Source: Sunxiuqinia sp963678245
GTDB lineage: Bacteria; Bacteroidota; Bacteroidia; Bacteroidales; Prolixibacteraceae
Length of the DNA stretch: 64,000 bases
Assembly: GCA_965140765.1 (NCBI GenBank)
Contig: OZ223309.1
Span: 1,426,001 to 1,490,000, forward strand
Direction of reading: 5' to 3'
Shown: positions 43,505 through 52,066 of the stretch, piece after piece
Numbering within the stretch: position 1 is the stretch's first letter
Layout of the letters: each line of letters starts with the position of its first letter
The notes under the pieces: generated by a model
Told to the model about the DNA's origin: nothing
What the model saw: the letters and a program-made list of their open reading frames with translations, nothing else
Databases searched by the model: none
Translations under genes and position numbers: made by a program

Positions 43505-44851
43505 TATGATAACAGCAACAACCTGACCTATACGTCAATTTCGCCTAACTCGTCTAATCATAGCGATCCGGACTGCGCCAGTTGTCACGAGGATTTTGAG
43601 CAGATGTTTTCGCGCAACGAAAAATCTTACCGCATTATCGAAGCGAAAAGCGAATGCATCATGAACCCGGACAATGACAGCATTCGTAACCTGATGATCA
43701 AGTCGCCCATTCTGAATAATCCATCCTGCTTCACTGCGGCATGTCATGCCCACAGCGCAGACGAAGAAGTGCTTGGATCGTTAATCATTAAAATGCCGCT
43801 CGAAAAATTAGACAGCGCATTACAAGAATCAACCACTGATTTCTTTTTGATGGCCGCACTGATGACTGTCATACTTATTGCGTTTTTAATCCTGTTCACC
43901 AATAAGAAAATTAAAAATCCACTCAACAAGATTATTTTGGCCTCAGAGGCAGTAGCCAAAGGCAACAAAAATACACGACTGGAAATCAGATCAAACCAGC
44001 TTTCAGACATGAGCATGGTTTCCTATGCTTTCAAGAAAATGCTGGATAACCTGCAAACGGCAACAACAGAGCTTCAAAATTGGTCACAACAACTGGAATA
44101 CAAAGTCCAAAAAAAATCGGAAGAACTGGGGCAAGCTCAGAATGAGTAAATCAATATTGAGCGGATTTCGTCACTCGGAAAATTATCCCTTTCGGTTGCC
44201 CATGAAATCAACAATCCATTGTCGGGTATTCTGGTGTACACAAAGTTGATCCACAAACAGCTAAGCAATCCAAACCTGGATCAGGATAAAGTTGGCAAGA
44301 TGCTAAAACATTTAAAATTTATTGAAAGTGAAACGAAGCGTTGTGGAGACATTGTGAAAGGATTGCTGGACTTTTCAAGAAAAGACCAAGAAGGTTTTGA
44401 ACCGCGCCATTTGCATGAGATACTGACGGACACTGTGGACCTGATGACGCACCCTATGAAAATTGCTAACATTCATTTTCTATCCGATTTTTCTGCCAAA
44501 AAAGATTTAATCTCGTGTAGCCCCAATCAAATAAAATAGACCTGCATTGCGATTTTTGTTAATTCCTCGGAAGCGGTTTCTGAGAATGGTGAAATTGTCG
44601 TTTATTCCCATGATCCAGACAATGAGTAGATTAGGACCGAATTTACTGATAATGGAATTGGAATTGCAGAAGAAGATCTTCCCCACGTTTTTGAGCCCTT
44701 CTTTTCAACCAAGGAGAAAGCTAGCGGCATTAGCCTTGGATTGTCGATGGTACATGGCATTGTGCAAAACCACAAGGGAAAAATTGAAGTGAAATCAGAT
44801 CGTGGGAAAGAAACGACTATTGCCATTACCTTACCTTTAATAAAGACTTAA
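43505..44851 (+). pseudogene. Broken gene: haem-sensor histidine kinase with three nonsense codons
   Basis: One frame runs from 43505 to 44851 without frameshift but with TAA at 44147, TAG at 44537 and TAG at 44627. It encodes a periplasmic sensor with a c-type haem motif DCASCHED and a CFTAACHAH motif, a membrane helix (FFLMAALMTVILIAFLILF), HAMP (NKKIKNPLNKIILASEAVAKG), coiled coil, H-box LSVAHEINNPLSG, N-box remnant and G-boxes DNGIGIAEEDLPHVFEPFFST and GLSMVHGIV. The first membrane helix and sensor start are missing. The kinase would have reported redox or NO/O2 state to the adjacent response regulator. Confidence 0.8.
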
Positions 44852-44861
44852 AAAACAAACC

Positions 44862-45608
44862 ATGGCGAAGAAAATATCCATATTGATTGTTGATGATGAA
44901 AGGTCTGTCAGGGAGTCCCTGTGTAGTTGGTTTGTCGAAGACGGTTACCGTGTTATCTCTGCCGAAGATGAAAAAAAAGCATTATCGCTAATTGAATCCG
45001 AAACTTTCGATATTGTGCTGGCAGATATTAAAATACCCGGAATGGACGGGCTGGAGATGTTGAAACGGATCAAAACCATCCGAAAAGAGGTCTTTGTCAT
45101 TATGATTACGGCGTTTGCGACGGTTGATATCGTGGTGCAGGCTTTAAAAGATGGTGCATTTAGAGAAGATTTATTTTACAGGCTCAATGTGGTCAATATT
45201 CGTGTTCCGCCGTTGCGCGAGCGAACGGAAGACATTCCTTTGTTGACCGAGTATTTCATCAAAAAGTACTGCTCTACAATGAACAGACCAGTAATGTCAA
45301 TCGAACCAGCAGCACTGTCACGGTTAGCAGAGTTTCCGTTTCCAGGCAATATCCGCGAACTGGAGAATATGATAGAAAGGGCAATTGTGGTTGGGAACGG
45401 CAAAAAGATCTGCTTGAAAGATTTGCCAATCGAAAAAAACAAATCGATGCCGTCCTTTGAGAGTCTCAATGAACTGGAGAAACATCACGTCCTTCAAATT
45501 CTGGACAAATACAATTGGAATATTTCCGTTTCTGCAAAGGCCCTGAAAATTGACCGGGTGACTCTGTACAATAAAATTAAGAAGTACAATTTAAAACAAA
45601 GCAACTAG
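44862..45608 (+). pseudogene. NtrC-type response regulator lacking the AAA+ core
   Basis: An open frame of 248 codons, but internally deleted. Residues 1-~98 are a receiver domain (ILIVDDE, phospho-Asp in IVLADIKIPGMDG, IMITAFA). At VQALKDGA the sequence jumps to FREDLFYRLNVVNIRVPPLRERTEDIP, the end of the sigma-54 AAA+ domain, and then a Fis-type HTH (~205-248). The receiver's C-terminus, Walker A, GAFTGA loop and Walker B are all absent, so it cannot hydrolyse ATP or activate sigma-54. It could in principle still bind DNA. It is 11 bases after the broken kinase. Confidence 0.8.
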
Positions 45609-45621
45609 ATTGGCATTGAGA

Positions 45622-46173
45622 ATGAAGCCGGAAAGCATCAAATTAATTTCATTTGGATATTTTGGGAGAGATTTTCTCGCCGAAATCGTTCATGATGTGG
45701 AACGCGAATTCTCGGTACCGGTAAAAACACAGGAAGGATACCTCGATTTAAGCGAATATTTTGAGTCTGCCCGCAAACAATATGACGGCAATAAATTGTT
45801 AGGAGAAATTGGAAGAAGTTTTGCTTCGGACAAATCAAAAACCTTAGGGATTTTAAATGTTGACCTTTACATACCTATTTTAACGTTCATTTTTGGTCAG
45901 GCTTATTTCAATGGAAACTGTGGCATCGCTTCAGCTTACCGGTTGAAAAACGAACGCTATGGGATTGAAGCCGATGAAAAGGTTTTCGTTGACCGGTTGC
46001 GCAAAGAAGTGATTCATGAACTCGGGCACACTTTCGGACTGATCCATTGCCAGAATTCAGTCTGCGTCATGCGTTCAAGCACTTATGTTGAAGATATAGA
46101 TCAAAAAAGCTGGTCATTCTGTTCCAAATGCAGAAAGAAATTGGATACTTCAATTGTTTCAGAATCTATCTAG
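45622..46173 (+). CDS. amzA: Archaemetzincin-type zinc metalloprotease
   Basis: A 183-residue protein; ATG 45622 preferred to TTG 45610. The zinc site HELGHTFGLIHC (residues ~132-143) and the downstream Cys cluster VCVMRSS...CSKCRKK are those of archaemetzincin (AmzA), which also binds a structural zinc through four Cys. Length is normal (~180-200). It is a cytoplasmic peptidase or peptidase-like protein of unknown substrate. It is the only undamaged gene of the decayed cluster, transcribed with it, 14 bases after the response regulator. Confidence 0.9.
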   Translation: MKPESIKLISFGYFGRDFLAEIVHDVEREFSVPVKTQEGYLDLSEYFESARKQYDGNKLLGEIGRSFASDKSKTLGILNVDLYIPILTFIFGQAYFNGNCGIASAYRLKNERYGIEADEKVFVDRLRKEVIHELGHTFGLIHCQNSVCVMRSSTYVEDIDQKSWSFCSKCRKKLDTSIVSESI

Positions 46174-46211
46174 AATAAGAAAAACCTGTGGGCTCTGTCT
46201 CTCTTAGTTGA

Positions 46212-46243
46212 TTAAAAAAACCACCGTTGAGAGCGGTGGTTTC
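46212..46243 (-). terminator. Terminator downstream of the ComA-like gene
   Basis: AAACCACCG / CGGTGGTTT stem with a 7-base loop; on the minus strand followed by a U-run. It may also end the convergent archaemetzincin transcript. Confidence 0.8.
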
Positions 46244-46269
46244 AAATATCTTTAGGTGAAAATTCTTGT

Positions 46270-47028
46270 TTACGGAAGAAAGCTAAGTAGGGTATCTCCC
46301 CGAAGTCCTCTGCGAAGTGTTTCTAGTGGAATCACTTCGTTGTTTGAAATATTACCGAGGTTTACATTGGCTCCTAATAGTTTGATGAACCAAACTTGTT
46401 GACTTTTAAGTGGCGCTTCCCACAAAATATCTTCTGTATTGATTTCTTTCTTGATATCCATTACCAAATTGCAGTTGGCTGACCCATCTTCTTTGTAGAT
46501 GCCCATGTTGCCACTCTCACGTGCTTCGGCAATTACTTTCCAAGCTCCCGCTTCCAGTTCGCTTTTCATCCACGAAACCCACTCTATGTTGCTAATCTCT
46601 TTTCCTTTTAATTTTGTGCCTACTTCTGAAAAGGTTTGAAAGTCTTTTGACAGCACACGGATATATTCACATTTTTTATCGTGGTTGATTGGCAAAACAC
46701 CATCGGAAACTTCAGCGGCTTCAACGCCACTATCATCAATGAATCGACGGAAGTCATCAAACATATTCCGGGCGATAAAGGCTTCGAAAAGTGTACCGCC
46801 AAAATAAGGCGTAATTCCGGCCTGTTTATAAACGTTTATTTTTTCCTTCAGTCCCGGAGTTAATAGCCCGGTGCCAAATCCAAGTTTTACAAAATCAGAA
46901 TAATCCGATGCGACTTCACATAGACTTTCGGCTTCTTTAAGGCTTAATCCCTTATCCATTACCATGGTTAAGCCAGAAGATCTTGGTTTTTCCGGACGCT
47001 CAGGAATAAACGGTAAGTTGAAATTCAT
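46270..47028 (-). CDS. Phosphosulfolactate synthase-like protein (ComA family)
   Basis: A 252-residue TIM-barrel protein of the ComA family. Recognisable pieces are LTMVMDKG at the start, YSDFVKLGFGT, GITPYFGGTLFEA, AAEVSDGVLPI, KVIAEARESGNMGIY and a C-terminal LLGANVNLGNI. In methanogens ComA adds sulfite to phosphoenolpyruvate to make phosphosulfolactate, the first step to coenzyme M. Homologues exist in bacteria that do not make coenzyme M, including Bacteroidota, where the product may serve sulfolactate or sulfonolipid metabolism; that is inference. It starts 2 bases after the stop of the TPR gene, so they are co-transcribed. Confidence 0.85.
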   Translation of the reverse strand: MNFNLPFIPERPEKPRSSGLTMVMDKGLSLKEAESLCEVASDYSDFVKLGFGTGLLTPGLKEKINVYKQAGITPYFGGTLFEAFIARNMFDDFRRFIDDSGVEAAEVSDGVLPINHDKKCEYIRVLSKDFQTFSEVGTKLKGKEISNIEWVSWMKSELEAGAWKVIAEARESGNMGIYKEDGSANCNLVMDIKKEINTEDILWEAPLKSQQVWFIKLLGANVNLGNISNNEVIPLETLRRGLRGDTLLSFLP

Positions 47029-47030
47029 TA

Positions 47031-48458
47031 TTAAAATTTGGTTGATTGGTATTCTTTTATCAATTGTTTGATGGACTCGTTTTGTTGGGCTTTCGGGTAA
47101 TAATCAAATAAGGTGTTGTATCCGTTAAAATCAGCTTTAAGTGCGATTTTAAAATAGTCAGTAGCTGATCGCTCATCATTGTTTTCAAGCAGGTAAGCTG
47201 TCAAACGATAATTAATGTTCGAATCATCAGCAATCATATCATGAGCTTTCTTCAGTATGGTTATTGACTCTTGAAGCATGCCTCGCTCGTACTGCATTTC
47301 GGCGTAAGCAATCCAGCTTTCACGGTTATCAGGATCAAGATTGGTTGCTCTTTCAAATGCTGTTTCTGCCAGATCGTAAATACTCAGTTCGTGGTTTATT
47401 TTACCGTACATCAGCCAGAATTCAGGATTTTCATCTTCCAGTTTAATGGCTTTTTTAATGAGAATTTGACTTTCATCTATTTGGTTTTCAATCCACATCA
47501 CCAGGCCTGATCCATACCACGCATTCGCGTTGTTTTTATTAATCCGAATAGCTTTTTGATAATATACCAAGGCTTCACTATAACGATCCAGATTCAGATA
47601 ACATTCGCCTAAATAACAATAAGCATCATCGTTCTCTTTGTCGATCTCAATGTAATCCTGGTAGCACTTGATGGCTTCTTCGTATTGGTTATTATTTGAT
47701 AAGGCATTGGCTTTATTAAAAAGTGCTTGTTCAAACTCATCGTTAAGCGCGATTGAAAAGTCATACGCTTCGATCGCTTTGTCGTGCTTTCCTAATCGGT
47801 TTAATGAAATGCCCAGATTGTACCAAACTGACGAATTAAATGGATCAATGTCGAGGTATTTGTTGTAGTAATGAATGCTCTTTTCATCCAGACCTTCTTT
47901 GTCACAATAGTAAGCCAATTCGTATAAAACCTGTTCATTGCCTGGGTTTGCACGGTAAGCACGTTCCAGAAATGAAATCGCTTTTTTATACTCATCAGCT
48001 TGCCCGAGCGTGATGCCGATGTTGTATAGCAACTCATCTTCTTCGTCGTAATTGTGAAAAACAGATTGCTCATAGGCCACAATTGCTTCGTCAACCATAC
48101 CCATCATAATCAAGGCTGAACCTTTTATCAGATAGATGTCCGAATTGCTGTTTTCGACCATTTCGACTAAGTGAATTAAATCAAGTGATTTTTCCACTTT
48201 TCCATCAACCAGAAGTAGTTGTGCTTTCTTAATTTGAAGGGCTATTGAAGAAGGATGAATTTTGATGCCATTATCGATGGCTAAATTGGCCATGCTAATT
48301 TTACCTTCATCCAAAAAATAATCAACAATGCCCTCTACCTCAAAAACATCAAAGTAGTCTGTTTGATCGGAATTCATCATCCTCTTGAAGCGTCTGACCG
48401 CTTCATCAATTTCCTCATTTTCGTAAAAGTCCCTTGAGTCTTCTTCCATAGAATCCAA
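47031..48458 (-). CDS. Tetratricopeptide repeat protein
   Basis: A 475-residue cytoplasmic protein made of about eleven TPR units from residue ~85 onward (AIVAYEQSVFHNYDEEDELLYNIG, AISFLERAYRANPGNEQVLYELAYY, SIHYYNKYLDIDPFNSSVWYNLG, and so on). The N-terminal acidic segment MDSMEEDSRDFYENEEIDEAVRRF is not a signal peptide. TPRs act as protein-docking scaffolds; no partner is indicated. It is directly upstream of the ComA-like gene. This size and N-terminus are frequent in Bacteroidota, where the function is unknown. Confidence 0.9.
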   Translation of the reverse strand: MDSMEEDSRDFYENEEIDEAVRRFKRMMNSDQTDYFDVFEVEGIVDYFLDEGKISMANLAIDNGIKIHPSSIALQIKKAQLLLVDGKVEKSLDLIHLVEMVENSNSDIYLIKGSALIMMGMVDEAIVAYEQSVFHNYDEEDELLYNIGITLGQADEYKKAISFLERAYRANPGNEQVLYELAYYCDKEGLDEKSIHYYNKYLDIDPFNSSVWYNLGISLNRLGKHDKAIEAYDFSIALNDEFEQALFNKANALSNNNQYEEAIKCYQDYIEIDKENDDAYCYLGECYLNLDRYSEALVYYQKAIRINKNNANAWYGSGLVMWIENQIDESQILIKKAIKLEDENPEFWLMYGKINHELSIYDLAETAFERATNLDPDNRESWIAYAEMQYERGMLQESITILKKAHDMIADDSNINYRLTAYLLENNDERSATDYFKIALKADFNGYNTLFDYYPKAQQNESIKQLIKEYQSTKF

Positions 48459-48497
48459 AATAGCAGGTGCAAATTTAATAATACTTTTTAGAATTAC

Positions 48498-50030
48498 TTA
48501 ATCTGGCTGGTGCTCTTTTCGTAATAAGTCGTTCACCGTTTTCACCGGATTGAAAGTCAGGATTGGAACTTCCACAAAAAGTGTATTCCAATCAGCCATA
48601 GCTCCATTCCAAAGCCCAGGCAGTTCCTGGGCTTTTAGTTCTTTTCCATCTTTTGACTTATAAGAAATAAATCCTGTTTTAGGATCTCTGTATTCTAGCA
48701 AATTATACGCTTCTCCTTTGTAATTTTTTACCCCGCAAACCAGATCAACCGGATTGAAGTGGCTGGCTTGTTGGGCGATTAATTTTTGTTGCTCAATTTG
48801 CATGTCAATCTGGCTGCTTTCAACAACCTGAAGCGAGACTGAATCATCGGCGTTTTTTGCCCAAAACGGACCACCGCCGGGTTCCCCTTCATTTTTCACC
48901 ATCCCACAAACCCGAATTGGGCGATTGAATTTTGATTTCAGGTAGTGATATAATTCTTCTTTTTCGGTGTAATATTGATTGGATGGTGGTTTTATATTTA
49001 AAACATGTTCGAGAAAACTAGATGCTTCAGAATAAAACTTACTATCTAATGCTGAGTAGTGACGCTCGTCCAAAATTTGCTGGTAGCTGAAGATTCTCTT
49101 TTGGTAGTTAAGCAGCAAACCAGCCAATGCCTTTTTATACTTGACCGTTTCGTCCTTTAAATAATCAGGGACAACATTGTCAATGTTTTTTATAAAGATC
49201 AAATCTGCATCTAAATCATTCAGGTTGTCCAGCAAAGCTCCGTGTCCTCCGGGCCGGAAAAGTAAACTTTGATCTTCATTGCGGAAAGGTCCGTTTTGCA
49301 TGTCTACCGCTATCGTGTCAGTCGATGGTTTTTGCTGGCTGAATGTAATGTCGTAAGTTAATCCGAACTGATCTTCGTAAGTTGATTGTATTTCTTTCAG
49401 ATGTGCTTGAAAAGCTTCCTGATGTTCGGGCGATACCGTAAAATGAATTTTTACTTTTCCCGATGTATCCTTGGAGTAAAGTGCTCCTTCAACACAATGT
49501 TCTTCAAAAGGGGTACGTGATTTTTCTCCGTACTGATGGAATTGTAACAGTCCTTTTGGAAGGTTGCCATAATTCAAGCCACCTTCGGTGAGCACAAGAT
49601 TTAAAATTTCGAGCGCAGTGAGTTGGTCAATCGGTTTACCTGCAGCTTTCTTCAGGTCAGAATAAAACGCAAAATCTGTTAAACGATCGAAAAAAGTTTT
49701 GATGTCCTTGTCGTTACAAACTTCTTTCTCGCTTACTCCGCTTTCCAATTTCGACTTCGCTTCAAACAAGCTTTTAAACATCCGGCTGGCAGCTCCGGAG
49801 GCAGGAACGAACTTCAAGATTGAGATTCCCTTTTCAAGGTTTTTGTCGAAAAAATTGATGAATTCTTCAGCATGTTCAGCATTCAGTTGAATGATGCCTT
49901 TTCCAATATTGGCTGCTTGTATGATTTCCATAAATGGAAACCCTTTTTCGAAATTTTTGACTTGTTCTTTTACGGTGGATAAACTGCTCCCTCTCTCTTC
50001 GATAAAATCTAAATCTTTAGCTGTAAACAT
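48498..50030 (-). CDS. DUF4301 family protein
   Basis: A 510-residue soluble protein of the Bacteroidota family I know as DUF4301. Landmarks are LKFVPASGAASRMFKSLFEAK (~92-112), FRPGGHGALLDNLNDLDADLIFIKNIDNV (~255-285), GMVKNEGEPGGGPFWAKN and FNPVDLVCGVKNYKGEAYNLLEYRDPKTGFISYKS. The glycine-rich FRPGGHGALLDNLN and VPASGAASRM segments suggest nucleotide-sugar or phosphate binding like UDP-sugar pyrophosphorylases, but no function is established. No signal peptide. It is divergent from the radical SAM gene at 50272. Confidence 0.85.
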   Translation of the reverse strand: MFTAKDLDFIEERGSSLSTVKEQVKNFEKGFPFMEIIQAANIGKGIIQLNAEHAEEFINFFDKNLEKGISILKFVPASGAASRMFKSLFEAKSKLESGVSEKEVCNDKDIKTFFDRLTDFAFYSDLKKAAGKPIDQLTALEILNLVLTEGGLNYGNLPKGLLQFHQYGEKSRTPFEEHCVEGALYSKDTSGKVKIHFTVSPEHQEAFQAHLKEIQSTYEDQFGLTYDITFSQQKPSTDTIAVDMQNGPFRNEDQSLLFRPGGHGALLDNLNDLDADLIFIKNIDNVVPDYLKDETVKYKKALAGLLLNYQKRIFSYQQILDERHYSALDSKFYSEASSFLEHVLNIKPPSNQYYTEKEELYHYLKSKFNRPIRVCGMVKNEGEPGGGPFWAKNADDSVSLQVVESSQIDMQIEQQKLIAQQASHFNPVDLVCGVKNYKGEAYNLLEYRDPKTGFISYKSKDGKELKAQELPGLWNGAMADWNTLFVEVPILTFNPVKTVNDLLRKEHQPD

Positions 50031-50271
50031 AGATTGATGTATTATTGAGTTACTATAAAATTAGAAAATAGGTGATACAATAAGAACGTTATCTCACTTG
50101 AAGGAGTTTAAAGTTTTTAACATTTGTTGATAAGAAGTAGCTTGTTTTTTCATTTTCAGCTGAATAAGCACATGCGATTCAGCTGTGTGTGCTATTCTAA
50201 TAAGTGGATTTCAGGTTGAATTTATCTTTATTGAATCACATTTATTTTATTTTCGCATAATATTTTAAGTT

Positions 50272-51216
50272 ATGAATGATCAAATTTTCCCATGGGGACA
50301 TCATAAACGTTATAACGACTTTTCGACACATTTTCGAACGCTGTTTTTCGAACGCGTACAGAAAATTTCGATTGATGCCGGTTTTACCTGTCCGAACCGC
50401 GATGGAAGAAAGGCCCTTAATGGTTGTTCGTACTGTAATAACAAGACATTTCAGCCTGACTATTGTGGTTTGGAAAAGAGTATTACCGAGCAGGTAGTAG
50501 AAGGGATCGATTTTTTCTCGAAGAAGTATCAATCGATGAAGTTTCTGGCCTATTTTCAGGCTTACTCAAATACCTATGCTAATCTTTCTGTATTAAAGGA
50601 ACGATATGGAGAGGCTTTGGCTCACCCTAAAATTATTGGGTTGGTAATTGGCACCCGACCTGATTGCGTCGATGATGAGATCCTGGATTACTTGGCCGAA
50701 CTTTCGAAAGATTATTATGTGATGGTTGAATATGGCGTGGAGTCGGTAAACGATGAAACACTGGAGAGAATAAACCGAGGACATACTTTTGAGCAGGCTT
50801 GTTGGGCTATTCGTGAAACAGCTTCCAGGGGTATTCATACTTGTGCGCATCTAATTCTTGGTCTGCCGGGCGAAAGCAGGGAGCAATTGTTATCCCAAGC
50901 GACAATAATAGGTGAGCTACCGGTTGAAAATTTAAAATTGCACCAGCTACAAATTCACAAAGGAACCCGAATGGCAGTCGAGTTTCAGGAGCATCCGGAG
51001 GATTTTCAGTTGTTTACAGCCGACGAGTATATCGATTTGGTGATTGAATATCTGGAGTTACTCAGTCCTGAAATTATTGTAGAACGGTTTATTAGTCAGG
51101 CGCCCAAAGAATTGTTGATTGCCCCTAAATGGGGATTAAAGAATTTTGAATTTGTGGCTAAAGTTGAAAAGAGCCTGAAAGAAAGAAATACATGGCAAGG
51201 GCGGCTCTGTTCCTGA
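50272..51216 (+). CDS. yhcC: Radical SAM protein, TIGR01212/YhcC family
   Basis: A 314-residue radical SAM protein. The Fe-S motif is the expanded form C-x11-C-x2-C in CPNRDGRKALNGCSYC (residues ~38-53), characteristic of the YhcC family. Other conserved parts are FQAYSNTYA, GTRPDC, VEYGVES and AHLILGLPGE. E. coli YhcC is linked to aerobic-to-anaerobic adjustment and RNA or cofactor modification, but its reaction is not settled. The gene is single and stands divergently from DUF4301. Confidence 0.92.
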   Translation: MNDQIFPWGHHKRYNDFSTHFRTLFFERVQKISIDAGFTCPNRDGRKALNGCSYCNNKTFQPDYCGLEKSITEQVVEGIDFFSKKYQSMKFLAYFQAYSNTYANLSVLKERYGEALAHPKIIGLVIGTRPDCVDDEILDYLAELSKDYYVMVEYGVESVNDETLERINRGHTFEQACWAIRETASRGIHTCAHLILGLPGESREQLLSQATIIGELPVENLKLHQLQIHKGTRMAVEFQEHPEDFQLFTADEYIDLVIEYLELLSPEIIVERFISQAPKELLIAPKWGLKNFEFVAKVEKSLKERNTWQGRLCS

Positions 51217-51259
51217 AGTTTTAGGTTTCAAATTCCAAAAATAGAAATGGGTGTAATTT

Positions 51260-52009
51260 TTATTGTTTTGAGAAAACCCGTTTTAACAGGTCTGTAACCC
51301 TCGCGGCAGGATCTTGGCGAATGTTTTTCTCTGTTTCTCCAATCTTTAGGAAAAGACCATCCATTGCACGTTTGGTAAGGTATGCGCTTAAGTCAGTTTC
51401 AACTTTATCTAAATCGGCCAGCTGGCCGACAAACGATCCGGCTACCTTATTCCATTGTCCGGTCATTTCGTCCCACGATTGTTGAGCTGAAAGATTGCCG
51501 ACCAATTTCTTATCAAGAGAAGTCTCAATTTTAGGCTGGTAAAGGTTGACTAGCGCATCGTAGTTGGTGCGTTTCAGGTATTCAGTGGCAGCATTGTCAC
51601 CTCCGGTTAAAATGCCAGCGGCATCTTGTATGGTCATTTGCTTGATGCTATTCAATAAAATTGGAGCAGCGTCCTTTGCCGCATCCGATGCTGCCTGATT
51701 GATGTTGGTAATCACTTTATCAACCAAGTCTTGTCCGCCCGGAAGTTTACTCAGGTTTTTGGTAATGGCATCAGCTTCGGGAGGAAGTAGGATTTTTACT
51801 GCTTCATCTTTTAAATAGCCATTCAAACCGGAGAGTTCTGCCACCGAACTGTCGGTTCCAACAATCAGGGCTTGTTTTAATCCTGCAATTATTTCAGACT
51901 GGGACAATGGTGCTTCCTCGTCGTAAATCGTTTTTGCGATTTGTTGCATCTCCGCGCACCCGGCAAGCACGATCATCAAAATTCCGATAAAGGCAAATTT
52001 TATTTTCAT
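51260..52009 (-). CDS. DUF4197 lipoprotein
   Basis: A 249-residue protein. I chose the ATG at 52009 because it starts a lipoprotein signal (KIKFAFIGILMIVLAGC, Cys ~18); a frame 21 bases longer exists. The mature protein is an all-helical DUF4197 domain: SEIIAGLKQALIVGTDSSVAELS, KILLPPEAD, ILTGGDNAATEYLKR, MDGLFLKIGETEKNIRQDP. DUF4197 proteins are envelope lipoproteins of unknown function in Bacteroidota and Proteobacteria. The neighbours give no hint. Confidence 0.9.
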   Translation of the reverse strand: MKIKFAFIGILMIVLAGCAEMQQIAKTIYDEEAPLSQSEIIAGLKQALIVGTDSSVAELSGLNGYLKDEAVKILLPPEADAITKNLSKLPGGQDLVDKVITNINQAASDAAKDAAPILLNSIKQMTIQDAAGILTGGDNAATEYLKRTNYDALVNLYQPKIETSLDKKLVGNLSAQQSWDEMTGQWNKVAGSFVGQLADLDKVETDLSAYLTKRAMDGLFLKIGETEKNIRQDPAARVTDLLKRVFSKQ

Positions 52010-52066
52010 GGTAAAAAGTTTCAAATTCAAAATTTAACCAGTGACTAATTGTTCAATTACGAATGA

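Noticed and set aside
40068..44629. TAA/TAG reassigned to glutamine
   Set aside because: Normal genes throughout the window end at TAA and TAG, and the same cluster also has frameshifts and deletions, so decay is simpler.
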